Shown here: positions 7,967-15,126 of the stretch, one piece after another
Layout of the letters: every line of letters begins with the position of its first letter
How positions within the stretch are numbered: position 1 is the stretch's first letter
Source of the DNA: an uncultured Armatimonadota bacterium
GTDB taxonomy: Bacteria > Armatimonadota > Armatimonadia > Armatimonadales > Armatimonadaceae
Direction of reading: 5' to 3'
Assembly (NCBI GenBank): GCA_903910385.1
Contig: CAIVZM010000050.1
Location: forward strand, 1-64,000
DNA length: 64,000 bases
Position numbers and translations under genes: made by a program
Notes under the pieces: generated by a model
Seen by the model: only the letters and a program-made list of their open reading frames with translations
What the model was told of the DNA's origin: nothing
The model's database searches: none

Positions 7967-8302
7967 TTATTTGATTTCTATTACATAAATTTCGTCATTC
8001 TCGGTACTTTTTTTCGTATCTTGCTTCTTCAATTTTTTCCTTTGAATGACATGGCCGTCCGCAGTTGTCACTTTTACATCATTGCTGATTCCCAATCCCA
8101 TATATTCCCCCTTGTTTATATACACACTGTGAGGAGCAAGTTGATGAACTAGTTCATATCCATCTAAATCTACATTTACAGCACGATCCATGAAATTAAT
8201 GACAATGACGGAATTGACTTGAGAACAGCCGCTCTGTAGCGCTAATAATAGTGCACAGATCGGGAGGAGTACGTACTTAAAGTATTTATTGGTAACCTTC
8301 AT
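7967..8302 (-). CDS. Small lipoprotein, putative immunity partner of the metallopeptidase-like tip
   Basis: 111 residues. The N-terminus is a type II signal peptide: basic start, hydrophobic KYVLLPICALLLALQSGC, with the lipobox LQSGC giving the lipid-modified Cys near residue 27. The mature part is short, with a beta-rich look (VNVDLDGYELVHQLAPHS) and a lysine-rich tail. An AGGA element 8-10 nt upstream supports the start. A lipoprotein immunity protein would act on the outer face of a membrane, fitting a toxin that works there. Its stop lies almost at the junction with the next RHS core fragment. Confidence 0.65.
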   Translation of the reverse strand: MKVTNKYFKYVLLPICALLLALQSGCSQVNSVIVINFMDRAVNVDLDGYELVHQLAPHSVYINKGEYMGLGISNDVKVTTADGHVIQRKKLKKQDTKKSTENDEIYVIEIK

Positions 8303-8320
8303 CGGGAGATCCTGATTTCC

Positions 8321-8348
8321 CTGGGGAGAGGTTTTGCCCTCTCCCCAG
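8321..8348 (-). terminator. Hairpin after RHS tip cassette (8392)
   Basis: 11-bp perfect inverted repeat (8321-8331 with 8338-8348, loop of 6 nt) between the tip stop and the lipoprotein gene. Confidence 0.6.
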
Positions 8349-8391
8349 AATATTCACTCAATCGTCGTTGGAGCGCGGTCTTTCTCTACAT

Positions 8392-9156
8392 TTAGCGAGA
8401 AATGCCTGCATGGTCGTCCGCATCCCGCTCTAAGGGAGCGAGGTCATGACCCACCGTAATGTATTCCTTGATAATCTCTATCAAGAACCAGGGTTCACCC
8501 ATTTCCCATTCCTGATGGACATGCCAGTGTTCATGTGCACGCCATTTTGGACTCTTCCTATAGAGATCCCAATCGTCCTCGTCATGTATATAGGTTACCC
8601 CCCCGTAAGTCATTGCATTCCCATGGTGGTTGAGCGGATTTCCCCCAATGATGACAGGATACCCTTCTTGATCAGTAACGTGCCGCGATGGCGGTGGCGT
8701 TTTGGGTATGATAAGGCCCGTCGGATCAATCTTGTTAACGGGATCGTTGTTGCAGTAAGCATACCAGTTATCGCCATCCTGAATCGGGTCACGGGAAAGG
8801 AACCTTCCGACGCTGGCATCGTAGAATCGGTGTCCTAACCGCATCAGTCCGGTCACGGAATCGTTCTGGTAGCCGTGCTGCCCCGCAAAGCCAAAGGGCG
8901 TGGGCGTACTGCCCGTGCTGGCGATGTTCATTCCAAAGGCGTCCGTGTCGAGGCTGTCCGTTTTGGTCTGAGTGCTGTTGGTTATCGCCCGCGTCGTGCC
9001 TAAGGCGTCCGCGTGGTAGTACTTGCTGGTTCCTCCCCTCGTCTCGCCAATCAGTCCGCCCGCTCCCTGCATATACGAGGCGGCACCGTCACTGAGTACG
9101 TCGCTATCAATGGCGTCGTCGTTGAGCGTGAAAGTGAAGGTATTGCTTCCCTCCAA
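8392..9156 (-). CDS. Orphan RHS C-terminal module with HExxH metallopeptidase-like tip
   Basis: 254 residues from an internal Met; core homology extends upstream to about 9262 (KTVSVGGTTTQTNTYNGIGQ). After NDPVNKIDPTG the tip (about 8392-8716) contains RAHEHWHVHQEW, a zinc-binding HExxH (about residues 208-212) followed by xxQ. The C-terminus is LERDADDHAGISR. An HExxH-xxQ helix plus a downstream ExDAD acidic motif is the arrangement of the DUF4157/eCIS-type metallopeptidase domains often found in polymorphic toxins. The tip is short (about 108 residues), so the assignment is by motif only. The partner gene at 7967 encodes a lipoprotein. No start codon with a ribosome-binding site is visible. 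Confidence 0.7.
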   Translation of the reverse strand: MEGSNTFTFTLNDDAIDSDVLSDGAASYMQGAGGLIGETRGGTSKYYHADALGTTRAITNSTQTKTDSLDTDAFGMNIASTGSTPTPFGFAGQHGYQNDSVTGLMRLGHRFYDASVGRFLSRDPIQDGDNWYAYCNNDPVNKIDPTGLIIPKTPPPSRHVTDQEGYPVIIGGNPLNHHGNAMTYGGVTYIHDEDDWDLYRKSPKWRAHEHWHVHQEWEMGEPWFLIEIIKEYITVGHDLAPLERDADDHAGISR

Positions 9157-9429
9157 TTTCTTGGTTCTCTGCCCGATACCGTTGTAGGTGTTGGTCTGGG
9201 TCGTTGTCCCGCCTACCGAGACCGTCTTTAACCGCTCCTCGGCGTCCCAGGTCAGCGCGGGTACCTCCTTTGATGCGTCTGGTGTAGGCGACTTGAGACA
9301 GCCAACAATTCGGCAACAGGATCAAAATTACAGTCACCTCTACAATCCCTCATGCCGCGCGATCCAGCATCCACTGGTAACAATGTTCCGATTCAGTCGG
9401 CGTCGTCGCGGAACCCGCAAGTTAATTAC

Positions 9430-9545
9430 CTAATGATGTTTATCAATCCAATAAGCCATCAGGAGGATGATAAGCCCTAAAATCGGCGTGATTATTATCA
9501 TGACAAGAAAATGGTAATACTTGCTCGTACCGCCTCGTCTTACGA
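9430..9545 (-). other. RHS sliver joined to a 23-residue membrane tail
   Basis: On the minus strand, about 9512-9545 reads RRGGTSKYYH, a short piece of the RHS core motif, and then runs straight into FLVMIIITPILGLIILLMAYWIDKHH ending at a stop (9430). An ATG at 9501 could start a 23-residue single-span peptide. It looks like a scar of a lost cassette whose partner ORF left only its C-terminal end, though a real small membrane peptide cannot be excluded. The 165 bp from 9263 to 9429 between it and the next RHS core fragment show no recognisable gene. Confidence 0.4.
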
Positions 9546-9600
9546 AAGGCCCGATTGGGGCGGGGTGCCGGTCCTTGCTAACGCTAAGCGGGTCTCAGAA

Positions 9601-9921
9601 CTAATCAAAGTACCATTGCACGAAATAGGGCTGGAAAATGAGGAGCGCCAGCGTCACGGACAAGATGACTGCGGCAACGATACTCTTATGCATTATGATT
9701 GCCAACAGGGACGCCGCGGGCGAGACAAAAATGAGGACGAAACTAATTTTATAGAAAGATAACCAGTAGCCAACCAGTAGTCTGTCGGGTCCTTCCGCTA
9801 CATACATCGGCGTTCTCCCAATTGACAGGCAGGCTGCAAGCCAAATGCAGGAAACCGCCGTGACCCACGAAGCGGCTACTGTATGAAGGAGTAACGCCCA
9901 CACCGTTTTCATATTCTTCAT
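9601..9921 (-). CDS. Polytopic membrane protein, putative immunity partner of the tip at 9996
   Basis: 106 residues with about three membrane segments (LLHTVAASWVTAVSCIWLAA, then FYKISFVLIFVSPAASLLAI, then SIVAAVILSVTLALLIF) and an aromatic C-terminus (FVQWYFD). The loop IGRTPMYVAEGPDRLLVGYW resembles the loop of the ORF at 5201, which follows another family A tip. An AGGAAAA element before the ATG at 9921 supports the start. It follows the cassette hairpin after the tip at 9996. Immunity is inferred from position and from the pairing pattern. Confidence 0.6.
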   Translation of the reverse strand: MKNMKTVWALLLHTVAASWVTAVSCIWLAACLSIGRTPMYVAEGPDRLLVGYWLSFYKISFVLIFVSPAASLLAIIMHKSIVAAVILSVTLALLIFQPYFVQWYFD

Positions 9922-9949
9922 GTTTGTTTTCCTGTAAGGAGCGAGAAAC

Positions 9950-9987
9950 GACCAGACTCTTAGATACAGCGCTCGAAGAGCCTGGTC
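9950..9987 (-). terminator. Hairpin after RHS tip cassette (9996)
   Basis: 12-bp inverted repeat (9950-9961 with 9976-9987, one G-U pair in RNA) with a 14-nt loop, between the tip stop and the partner ORF. Confidence 0.5.
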
Positions 9988-9995
9988 ATTACCTT

Positions 9996-12170
9996 CTATT
10001 TGACGGGACGGACTATGTGTTTTTTGATAGCCTCGTCAATTGTCATGTCTTTGGGCGGTCTTTGAGTCTTGCCATTCCCGATACCCATGTTAGACGGGAA
10101 GCCGGGATAGTTCGGGTCATCCGGGACAGTGCCCGGATACCAGTGACCATGTACTTGCCCATCACGGACGTACAGAGTCCCATCAATGGAAGGTGTTATA
10201 TGAATCCATCGATTGGGGCCGATTTTCACGAAATCCACATCCACTACCAGAGGGTCGGTCTCGTATCCTTTCGGAAGTTTGATCCGAACCACTTTCCCCT
10301 GAAAATCGAAGCAGATAGGTATAGATGGATCATTCTGATTGCACACCTGCCCCGCTCCGAATCCCCAGAACCATCCTCCCTTTTCTGTCAACCCCTCCGG
10401 ATCCACGGCATTTACGGGATCATTCCCTACGTAAGCGTACCAGTTGTATCCATCCTGTATCGGGTCACGGGAGAGGAAGCGTCCTACACTGGCGTCGTAG
10501 TAGCGATGCCCTAATCGCATCAGCCCGGTGACGGAATCGTTCTGGTAGCCGTGCTGCCCGGCGAACCCGAAGGGCGTCGGCGTGGTTCCCGTCACCGCAA
10601 CGCTCATCCCAAAGGCGTCGGTGTCGAGGCTGTCCGTCTTGGTCTGACTGCTGTTGGTTATCGCCCGCGTCGAGCCTAAAGCATCGGCATGGTAGTACTT
10701 GCTGGTTCCTCCTCGCGTCTCGCCAATCAGTCCGCCCGCTCCTTGCATGTACGAGGCCGCCCCGTCACTGAGGACATCGCTATCAATGGCGTCATCGGTC
10801 AGCGTGAAAGTGAAAGTATTGGCGCCCTCTACCTTCTTTACCCGCTGCCCCAGCCCGTTGTAAGTGTTGGTCTGCGTGGTCGTGCCGCCTACCGAAACGG
10901 TCTTTAACCGCTCCTCCGCGTCCCAGGTCAGCGAAGTCGTCACCCCGCCGCTGGTTACGCTTGTCACATTGCCCGCATTGTCATATCCATAGGTCTTGGA
11001 ACTGGTAGAGGACAGCTTCTCGGCGTTGTCATACGTGTAAGTGTCGGTCGTCCCTCCCTGCACCTTCGTGGCGCGGTTGCCCGCGTTGTCGTAGGTGTAC
11101 GAGATGCTGTACGCCGTCGTCCCGGTCCTCACCTCACTGGTGAGTTGCCCGGCGTTGTCATACCCGTAGGTAATCACATCCCCATTGGTGACCGTCTCGG
11201 TCAAACGCCTGCCATCTCCCTTGTAGGTGTACGAGTGGCTGTCCAAAGTCACCGCCCCGCTCGTTTTCGTCACAGCCGAGGACAGATCCGCTTCAGTCGA
11301 ACTGTAGGCTTTGGTCTGCACCGAGCCATTGGGATACGTAGTCGTCAGCGTTCGTCCGGCGTTGTCATACGCGTAGGACGTGGTCAGGCTGCCGGGGTCG
11401 GTCTGACTGGTGAGCCGGTCCGCGTTGTCGTAGGAAAACGTCGTCACCGAGGTTCCGGCGACGGTGCGTGTAGTCAATCGGTTCGCGGCGTCATACGAGT
11501 AGGTGACGGAGGACGCCCCGGAGGGAGCCGAGCGCGTGGTCAATCGGCTCGCATCATCGTAGGCGTAGGAAGTGGTCCCGGTGCCGTCGGTCATGCTGAT
11601 CTTGCGGTCATCGTTGTCATAAGCAAGCGTCACCGAGGATGTACTGTCGCTGTAGGTCTTTCCCGTTAATCTCCCCGCATCGTCATAAGCGTGGGTGATG
11701 GTCACCGCCCGCCCATCGGTCTTGACGCTCAGTTCCCCGGTCGCAAGGTAGGTGTAGGCATCGCTGGTGCTGTCCGGGTAGGAGATCGAGGACAGTTGGT
11801 TTCGCACCGTGTAGCCGTAGCTGGTGATCTTGCCCCTGCCGTCGGTGAAGGACGTTTTGTTGTCGGCGTTGTCATAGCCAAAGGAGACCACCCGGCTGTT
11901 GGGGTCGGTATGGCTGGTCAGGCGGTTGGCGTCGTCATAGACATACGAGTTCACCTTCGAGAGCGGGTCTGTGACGCTCAGCTTGTTGCCGTTGGCGTCG
12001 TAGGCGAACGAGGTCACCCGACTTCCCGGCGCGGTCACGCTACTCACCCGGCCCCAGTTGTCATAGGCGTAGGAAGTGGCCCGGCTGGTGGCGTCCGTGA
12101 CCGAGGTGACCCTCCCCAATGTGTCGTACGCGGTGGAGGTCGCATGGCTCAGGGGGTCCGTGACCTCCAA
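9996..12170 (-). CDS. 5'-truncated RHS/YD-repeat protein with tip family A
   Basis: 724 residues with no N-terminal targeting region; the first Met lies inside a YD repeat (DPLSHATSTAYDTLGRVTSV). Some twenty YD repeats (pattern YDxxGRxTSxTD) run to about residue 490, then the closing core block (SYMQGAGGLIGETRGGTSK, RLGHRYYDASVGRFLSRDPI) and NDPVNAVDPEG. The tip (about 9996-10390) has IPICFDFQGKVVRIKLPKGY, VDVDFVKIGPNRWIHI and DPNYPGFPSNMGIG, the clearest family A example along with the tip at 5685. RHS cores form a hollow shell that encloses the tip. The fragment keeps far more core than the other orphans and is probably the most recently displaced. Its upstream edge abuts the TPR gene at 12178. 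Confidence 0.8.
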   Translation of the reverse strand: MEVTDPLSHATSTAYDTLGRVTSVTDATSRATSYAYDNWGRVSSVTAPGSRVTSFAYDANGNKLSVTDPLSKVNSYVYDDANRLTSHTDPNSRVVSFGYDNADNKTSFTDGRGKITSYGYTVRNQLSSISYPDSTSDAYTYLATGELSVKTDGRAVTITHAYDDAGRLTGKTYSDSTSSVTLAYDNDDRKISMTDGTGTTSYAYDDASRLTTRSAPSGASSVTYSYDAANRLTTRTVAGTSVTTFSYDNADRLTSQTDPGSLTTSYAYDNAGRTLTTTYPNGSVQTKAYSSTEADLSSAVTKTSGAVTLDSHSYTYKGDGRRLTETVTNGDVITYGYDNAGQLTSEVRTGTTAYSISYTYDNAGNRATKVQGGTTDTYTYDNAEKLSSTSSKTYGYDNAGNVTSVTSGGVTTSLTWDAEERLKTVSVGGTTTQTNTYNGLGQRVKKVEGANTFTFTLTDDAIDSDVLSDGAASYMQGAGGLIGETRGGTSKYYHADALGSTRAITNSSQTKTDSLDTDAFGMSVAVTGTTPTPFGFAGQHGYQNDSVTGLMRLGHRYYDASVGRFLSRDPIQDGYNWYAYVGNDPVNAVDPEGLTEKGGWFWGFGAGQVCNQNDPSIPICFDFQGKVVRIKLPKGYETDPLVVDVDFVKIGPNRWIHITPSIDGTLYVRDGQVHGHWYPGTVPDDPNYPGFPSNMGIGNGKTQRPPKDMTIDEAIKKHIVRPVK

Positions 12171-12177
12171 TGCGCAG

Positions 12178-12600
12178 TTAGGGCGAAACAGTTCCGCATA
12201 CCTTCAGAGACTTGCGTGCCTTATCTATCCAAGATTTTGAGTTATTGGTTTCTCTACCACTCTCCATAGTGATTATTTTTATAAGAAGTACACGAGCTCC
12301 CGCAGGGTCGCCCCTTTTGCAAAGAAAGGTTGCAAGCTCGAAGTTGGCTCCCGCGTTGACGGGATTCAACCGGACCGCTTCCCGCAACTCAGCTTCCGCT
12401 TCAGCGAATCTGTGGGCGTCACGCAAAGCGAAAGCCAGTAGAATACGCTTGTTGGAATTTGCCGGATCACTGCTGACAGCCCTTTGCCAGTATGTCACAT
12501 CTTCATGGGGCGCAAGAAAGCGGGGACGGAATAACATTAACATCCCGATGCTTGTAGTTACCAGGATAGAGAAAATAATTATAGGGGTTCTTTTAGACAT
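12178..12600 (-). CDS. TPR-like membrane-anchored protein, putative immunity partner of the complete RHS gene
   Basis: 140 residues when started at ATG 12600 (MSKRTPIIIF), chosen because a longer in-frame start would run through the cassette hairpin and because GAAGGCG precedes 12600. One membrane anchor (about residues 6-25, IIIFSILVTTSIGMLMLF) is followed by TPR-type helices (DVTYWQRAVSSDPANSNKRI, then RFAEAEAELREAVRLNPVN, then AGANFELATFLCKRGDPAGA). TPR proteins bind other proteins. Position directly behind the RHS tip at 12667 argues for immunity. The gene ends 8 bp from the displaced RHS fragment at 12170, the point where the newer cassette meets the older one. Confidence 0.65.
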   Translation of the reverse strand: MSKRTPIIIFSILVTTSIGMLMLFRPRFLAPHEDVTYWQRAVSSDPANSNKRILLAFALRDAHRFAEAEAELREAVRLNPVNAGANFELATFLCKRGDPAGARVLLIKIITMESGRETNNSKSWIDKARKSLKVCGTVSP

Positions 12601-12617
12601 TGCTTTCGCCTTCGGGA

Positions 12618-12654
12618 CCCTGAAGACATCCACCTTAGGCGGATGTCTTCAGGG
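12618..12654 (-). terminator. Hairpin after the complete RHS gene
   Basis: 17-bp inverted repeat (12618-12634 with 12638-12654, one G-U pair in RNA, 3-nt loop) right after the RHS stop and before the TPR gene. It is the strongest of the cassette hairpins. Confidence 0.7.
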
Positions 12655-12666
12655 GGATGAAAAACA

Positions 12667-15126
12667 CTACTGGCTATAGATCCGCTCGTAGGCATCCTTA
12701 GCAACATTACCAGTCTTTTTCATAACGCTCCCTTGTTCGTCATGAACGAGTGGCCAGAGCCTATTGTAATCGGGATTGCTCGGCTGAGGATGCCAGTCAC
12801 GGATAGCATCCTTCATATTCTGATTACACGTAAACTCCGTGTCCCACTCCATTATTGCCCCGATGGATTTCACCAATCCTATAGCAGTGCCAATGCCAAT
12901 AATACCTTTCCATATCGTTTCTCCCCATGTACCGACTAGGGAGCGAGCATCGTCAAGGAAGGAGTGACCATCGGGGTCGAGGTTGTTGATGGGGTCGTGT
13001 TCGCAGTAGAGATACGGTTTTTGGTCGAGGAACGTGTCCCGCGTGATGAATCGGCCTACCTGCGCGTCGTAGTAACGCGCTCCAACATGGGACAAGCCCG
13101 CATCGCCATCGTCCCGGTAGCCGCTGGTCGCGGCAAAGCCGTAAGTTGCGCCCCCGCTACTGGCGATGGTCTGACCAAAACCTTCGTACGTTCGGGAGGA
13201 AGTGACCGCCCCGGTTGCGTCCGTCGTCTGGCGGTTGCTACCCTGACCGTCATACAGATAGGTCTCGAAAGCTCCGCCCACACTCTTGCCTACCAGGACG
13301 TTACCGTAGGTGTATTTGGCGGTGTAGGATGCGCCTTGTTTTTCCAGTAGAATACCGCCTGGCCCATACAGGAACGATGTAGTCACGCCCCCCGCAGTGC
13401 GGGAAGTGCGGCGTCCCAACGCATCATAGGCATAGGTAGTCGTGTTAGCGCCACTGGTCAAACTGATGAGTTGCCCGTCTCCATCGTAAGATAGAGTGTA
13501 AGACACACCCGCCAAAGTGCGGGTTGTCTGTTCACCGTTACCGTTGTAGGAGTAGGTATTGTTCAATCCGCCCGTCGTCGTGCTTGCGGCTGTCAGCGCG
13601 TCATCCGTATCGTAGCTGAAACTTGTTGTCGCGCTACCAATAGTCTGGCTGGTGCGATTGCCCTCCCCATCCAGCGTATAAGACGCCGAGTAAGTCGTCG
13701 TTCCGGTACGCCCTTCTCCGGTCAAGCGTCCGGCGTTATCGTAGGTGTACGAAGTGACGGAACCGCCGAGTTCCGTGACACTGTTTCGCTTATCGTCGTC
13801 GCGGTATCCATAGGTGAACGAAGAAAGCGTCGTCGCGCCTCCTGGCGACTTGTTGACGATACCTATCAGACGATTGGCGTCATCGTAGGTTTTGGTAACA
13901 AGCGTTCCGTTACCATTGGTAACTCCCGTCTCGTTCCCGTTGGCGTCGTAGGAATAGGATGTCGAGCCGAGTCCATCGGCGACCGAGGCGATTTGATTTC
14001 GGACAGTGTAAGCGTAAGTGATTGTACGACCGGAAGCGTCCGTCACCGAGGAAAGCAGACCAATTTTTCCTGAGGCGTCGTAAGCGTAACTGGTTGTCGC
14101 CGTTCCTTTTGTCTCTGCTGTCAGGCGGTTGAAGTCATCATAGGTTCGCGTTGTCGTTCCAGCGCCGTCCGTAAAGGAGGTGAGATTCCCGTTTGCATCA
14201 TAGGCGAAAGACTGTGATGGGGAACCAGAGGCGGTGTAGGACTTTGTACTAAGTCGCTGCCAGTTGTCATAAGTAGAGGTTGTGGTACGACTTAGCGGAT
14301 CAACGCGGGCGAGGACGTTTCCCAAAGTGTTGTAAGTATAGGTCGTCGCTTTAGCCCCAGGTGTCGTCACGCCCGACAAATTGCCGTTGGCGTCATAGTA
14401 GTAGGTGGTCGTGTGGTTGTTACTATCCTTTTTGGTCGCCAGCGTGCCGTCGCCGTTATAGGTCAGCGTCGTCACCTTGCTATTGGGATCGGTCACGGAG
14501 GTCAGATTGCCCGCCGTATCATAAGCCCAGGTCGTCACCTTGCTCAGAGGAGTCGTCGCCGTCAGGATATCGTTCTTGCCGTTATACGTATAGGTCCACG
14601 TTTTCAGCAGCGGGTTCTTTTTGGTCAGGACATTGCCCTTGCTGTCATAGGTGTAGTCCCAGATTTTGCCCCGCCTGTCCGTCACCCGCGTCTTCTGGTT
14701 GGACGCGTTGTAGGTATAGGACTCCGTGTACAGCGCCGCATCCTTGACGGAAGCCAATCTGCCGCTTGCATAGGTATGCACGGTGGCATGACTCAGAGGA
14801 TCGGTAATGGTGGTGGTCGTGGACGTGTAGGCGTAAACGGTGGCATGACTCAGAGGGTCCGTCTCCGAGGTCAGGCTATGGCTGGCGTCATAGGCGAACG
14901 TCCAGATTTTGCCGCGCTTGTCCGTCAGGCTGGTGATGTCATGGCCCGTGTTGTAGCCGTACTGCACCTTGTAGACGGTCGCATCCCCGGAGAGAAGCGG
15001 ATACGAAACCTGCGTCAGGTCCCCGCTTCCGTTGTAGGTGATGGTCCAGGTTCTTGAGAAGGCATTGTAGAGTCGGGGATGGCGCAGGCGCCCATCGCTT
15101 CGGGGGAAATACAGATCAGACAACAC
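12667..15126 (-). CDS. RHS/YD-repeat protein with unique C-terminal tip
   Basis: 819 residues from GTG 15126, supported by AGGAAGG 9-10 nt upstream. About twenty-five YD repeats (for example TWAYDTAGNLTSVTDPNSK) build the RHS shell. The closing block differs from the orphan copies: GYRDDGDAGLSHVGARYYDA, QVGRFITRDTFLDQKPYLYC and NDPIN-like HDPINNLDPDG. The tip (about 12667-12970, near 100 residues) contains DDARSLVGTWGETIWKGIIG, a hydrophobic Gly/Ile helix, then an acidic/aromatic end (AIRDWHPQPSNPDYNRLWPL); no toxin family is recognised. There is no signal peptide, PAAR or Sec/Tat region, so either export needs a separate factor or the N-terminus was lost. This is the only RHS gene here with convincing start signals. 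Confidence 0.85.
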   Translation of the reverse strand: MLSDLYFPRSDGRLRHPRLYNAFSRTWTITYNGSGDLTQVSYPLLSGDATVYKVQYGYNTGHDITSLTDKRGKIWTFAYDASHSLTSETDPLSHATVYAYTSTTTTITDPLSHATVHTYASGRLASVKDAALYTESYTYNASNQKTRVTDRRGKIWDYTYDSKGNVLTKKNPLLKTWTYTYNGKNDILTATTPLSKVTTWAYDTAGNLTSVTDPNSKVTTLTYNGDGTLATKKDSNNHTTTYYYDANGNLSGVTTPGAKATTYTYNTLGNVLARVDPLSRTTTSTYDNWQRLSTKSYTASGSPSQSFAYDANGNLTSFTDGAGTTTRTYDDFNRLTAETKGTATTSYAYDASGKIGLLSSVTDASGRTITYAYTVRNQIASVADGLGSTSYSYDANGNETGVTNGNGTLVTKTYDDANRLIGIVNKSPGGATTLSSFTYGYRDDDKRNSVTELGGSVTSYTYDNAGRLTGEGRTGTTTYSASYTLDGEGNRTSQTIGSATTSFSYDTDDALTAASTTTGGLNNTYSYNGNGEQTTRTLAGVSYTLSYDGDGQLISLTSGANTTTYAYDALGRRTSRTAGGVTTSFLYGPGGILLEKQGASYTAKYTYGNVLVGKSVGGAFETYLYDGQGSNRQTTDATGAVTSSRTYEGFGQTIASSGGATYGFAATSGYRDDGDAGLSHVGARYYDAQVGRFITRDTFLDQKPYLYCEHDPINNLDPDGHSFLDDARSLVGTWGETIWKGIIGIGTAIGLVKSIGAIMEWDTEFTCNQNMKDAIRDWHPQPSNPDYNRLWPLVHDEQGSVMKKTGNVAKDAYERIYSQ

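Larger units (their letters stand above)
2342..12170 (-). repeat. Dispersed RHS late-core repeat, seven copies in one orientation
   Basis: Nearly the same DNA (encoding GGLIGETRGGTSKYYHADAL through VGRFLSRDPIQDGYNWYAY) recurs at about 2427-2725, 3704-3985, 5001-5175, 6114-6485, 7500-7965, 8717-9262 and 10391-10920, always on the minus strand. Upstream ends differ in every copy, while downstream ends coincide with the DPxG tip boundary except in the truncated first copy. These blocks give homology for recombination that can swap, delete or move tips. Confidence 0.85.

Noticed and set aside
9107-9337. Open frame on the minus strand overlapping the RHS module
   Set aside because: It overlaps the RHS core in another frame; its product is Arg-rich with no family features. 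The part beyond the core (9263-9337) gave a weak impression of a transposase end, but nothing supports it.
11145-12269. Plus-strand frames of 174 and 192 codons opposite the truncated RHS gene
   Set aside because: Antisense images of the YD repeats; their regular composition follows from the repeated codons on the coding strand.
12964-14747. Long plus-strand open frames opposite the RHS gene
   Set aside because: They mirror the YD repeats on the other strand, with repeated Val/Gly/Ile- or Arg/Ser/Pro-rich products and no start signals.
2342-15126. CRISPR array or tandem satellite as an explanation of the repeated DNA
   Set aside because: The repeats are several hundred bp long, coding, of unequal length and separated by different genes, so they are RHS core copies rather than CRISPR or satellite repeats.
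2342-15126. Insertion sequences or integrase driving the RHS array
   Set aside because: No transposase, integrase, terminal inverted repeats or target duplications were found; homologous recombination between core copies explains the layout.
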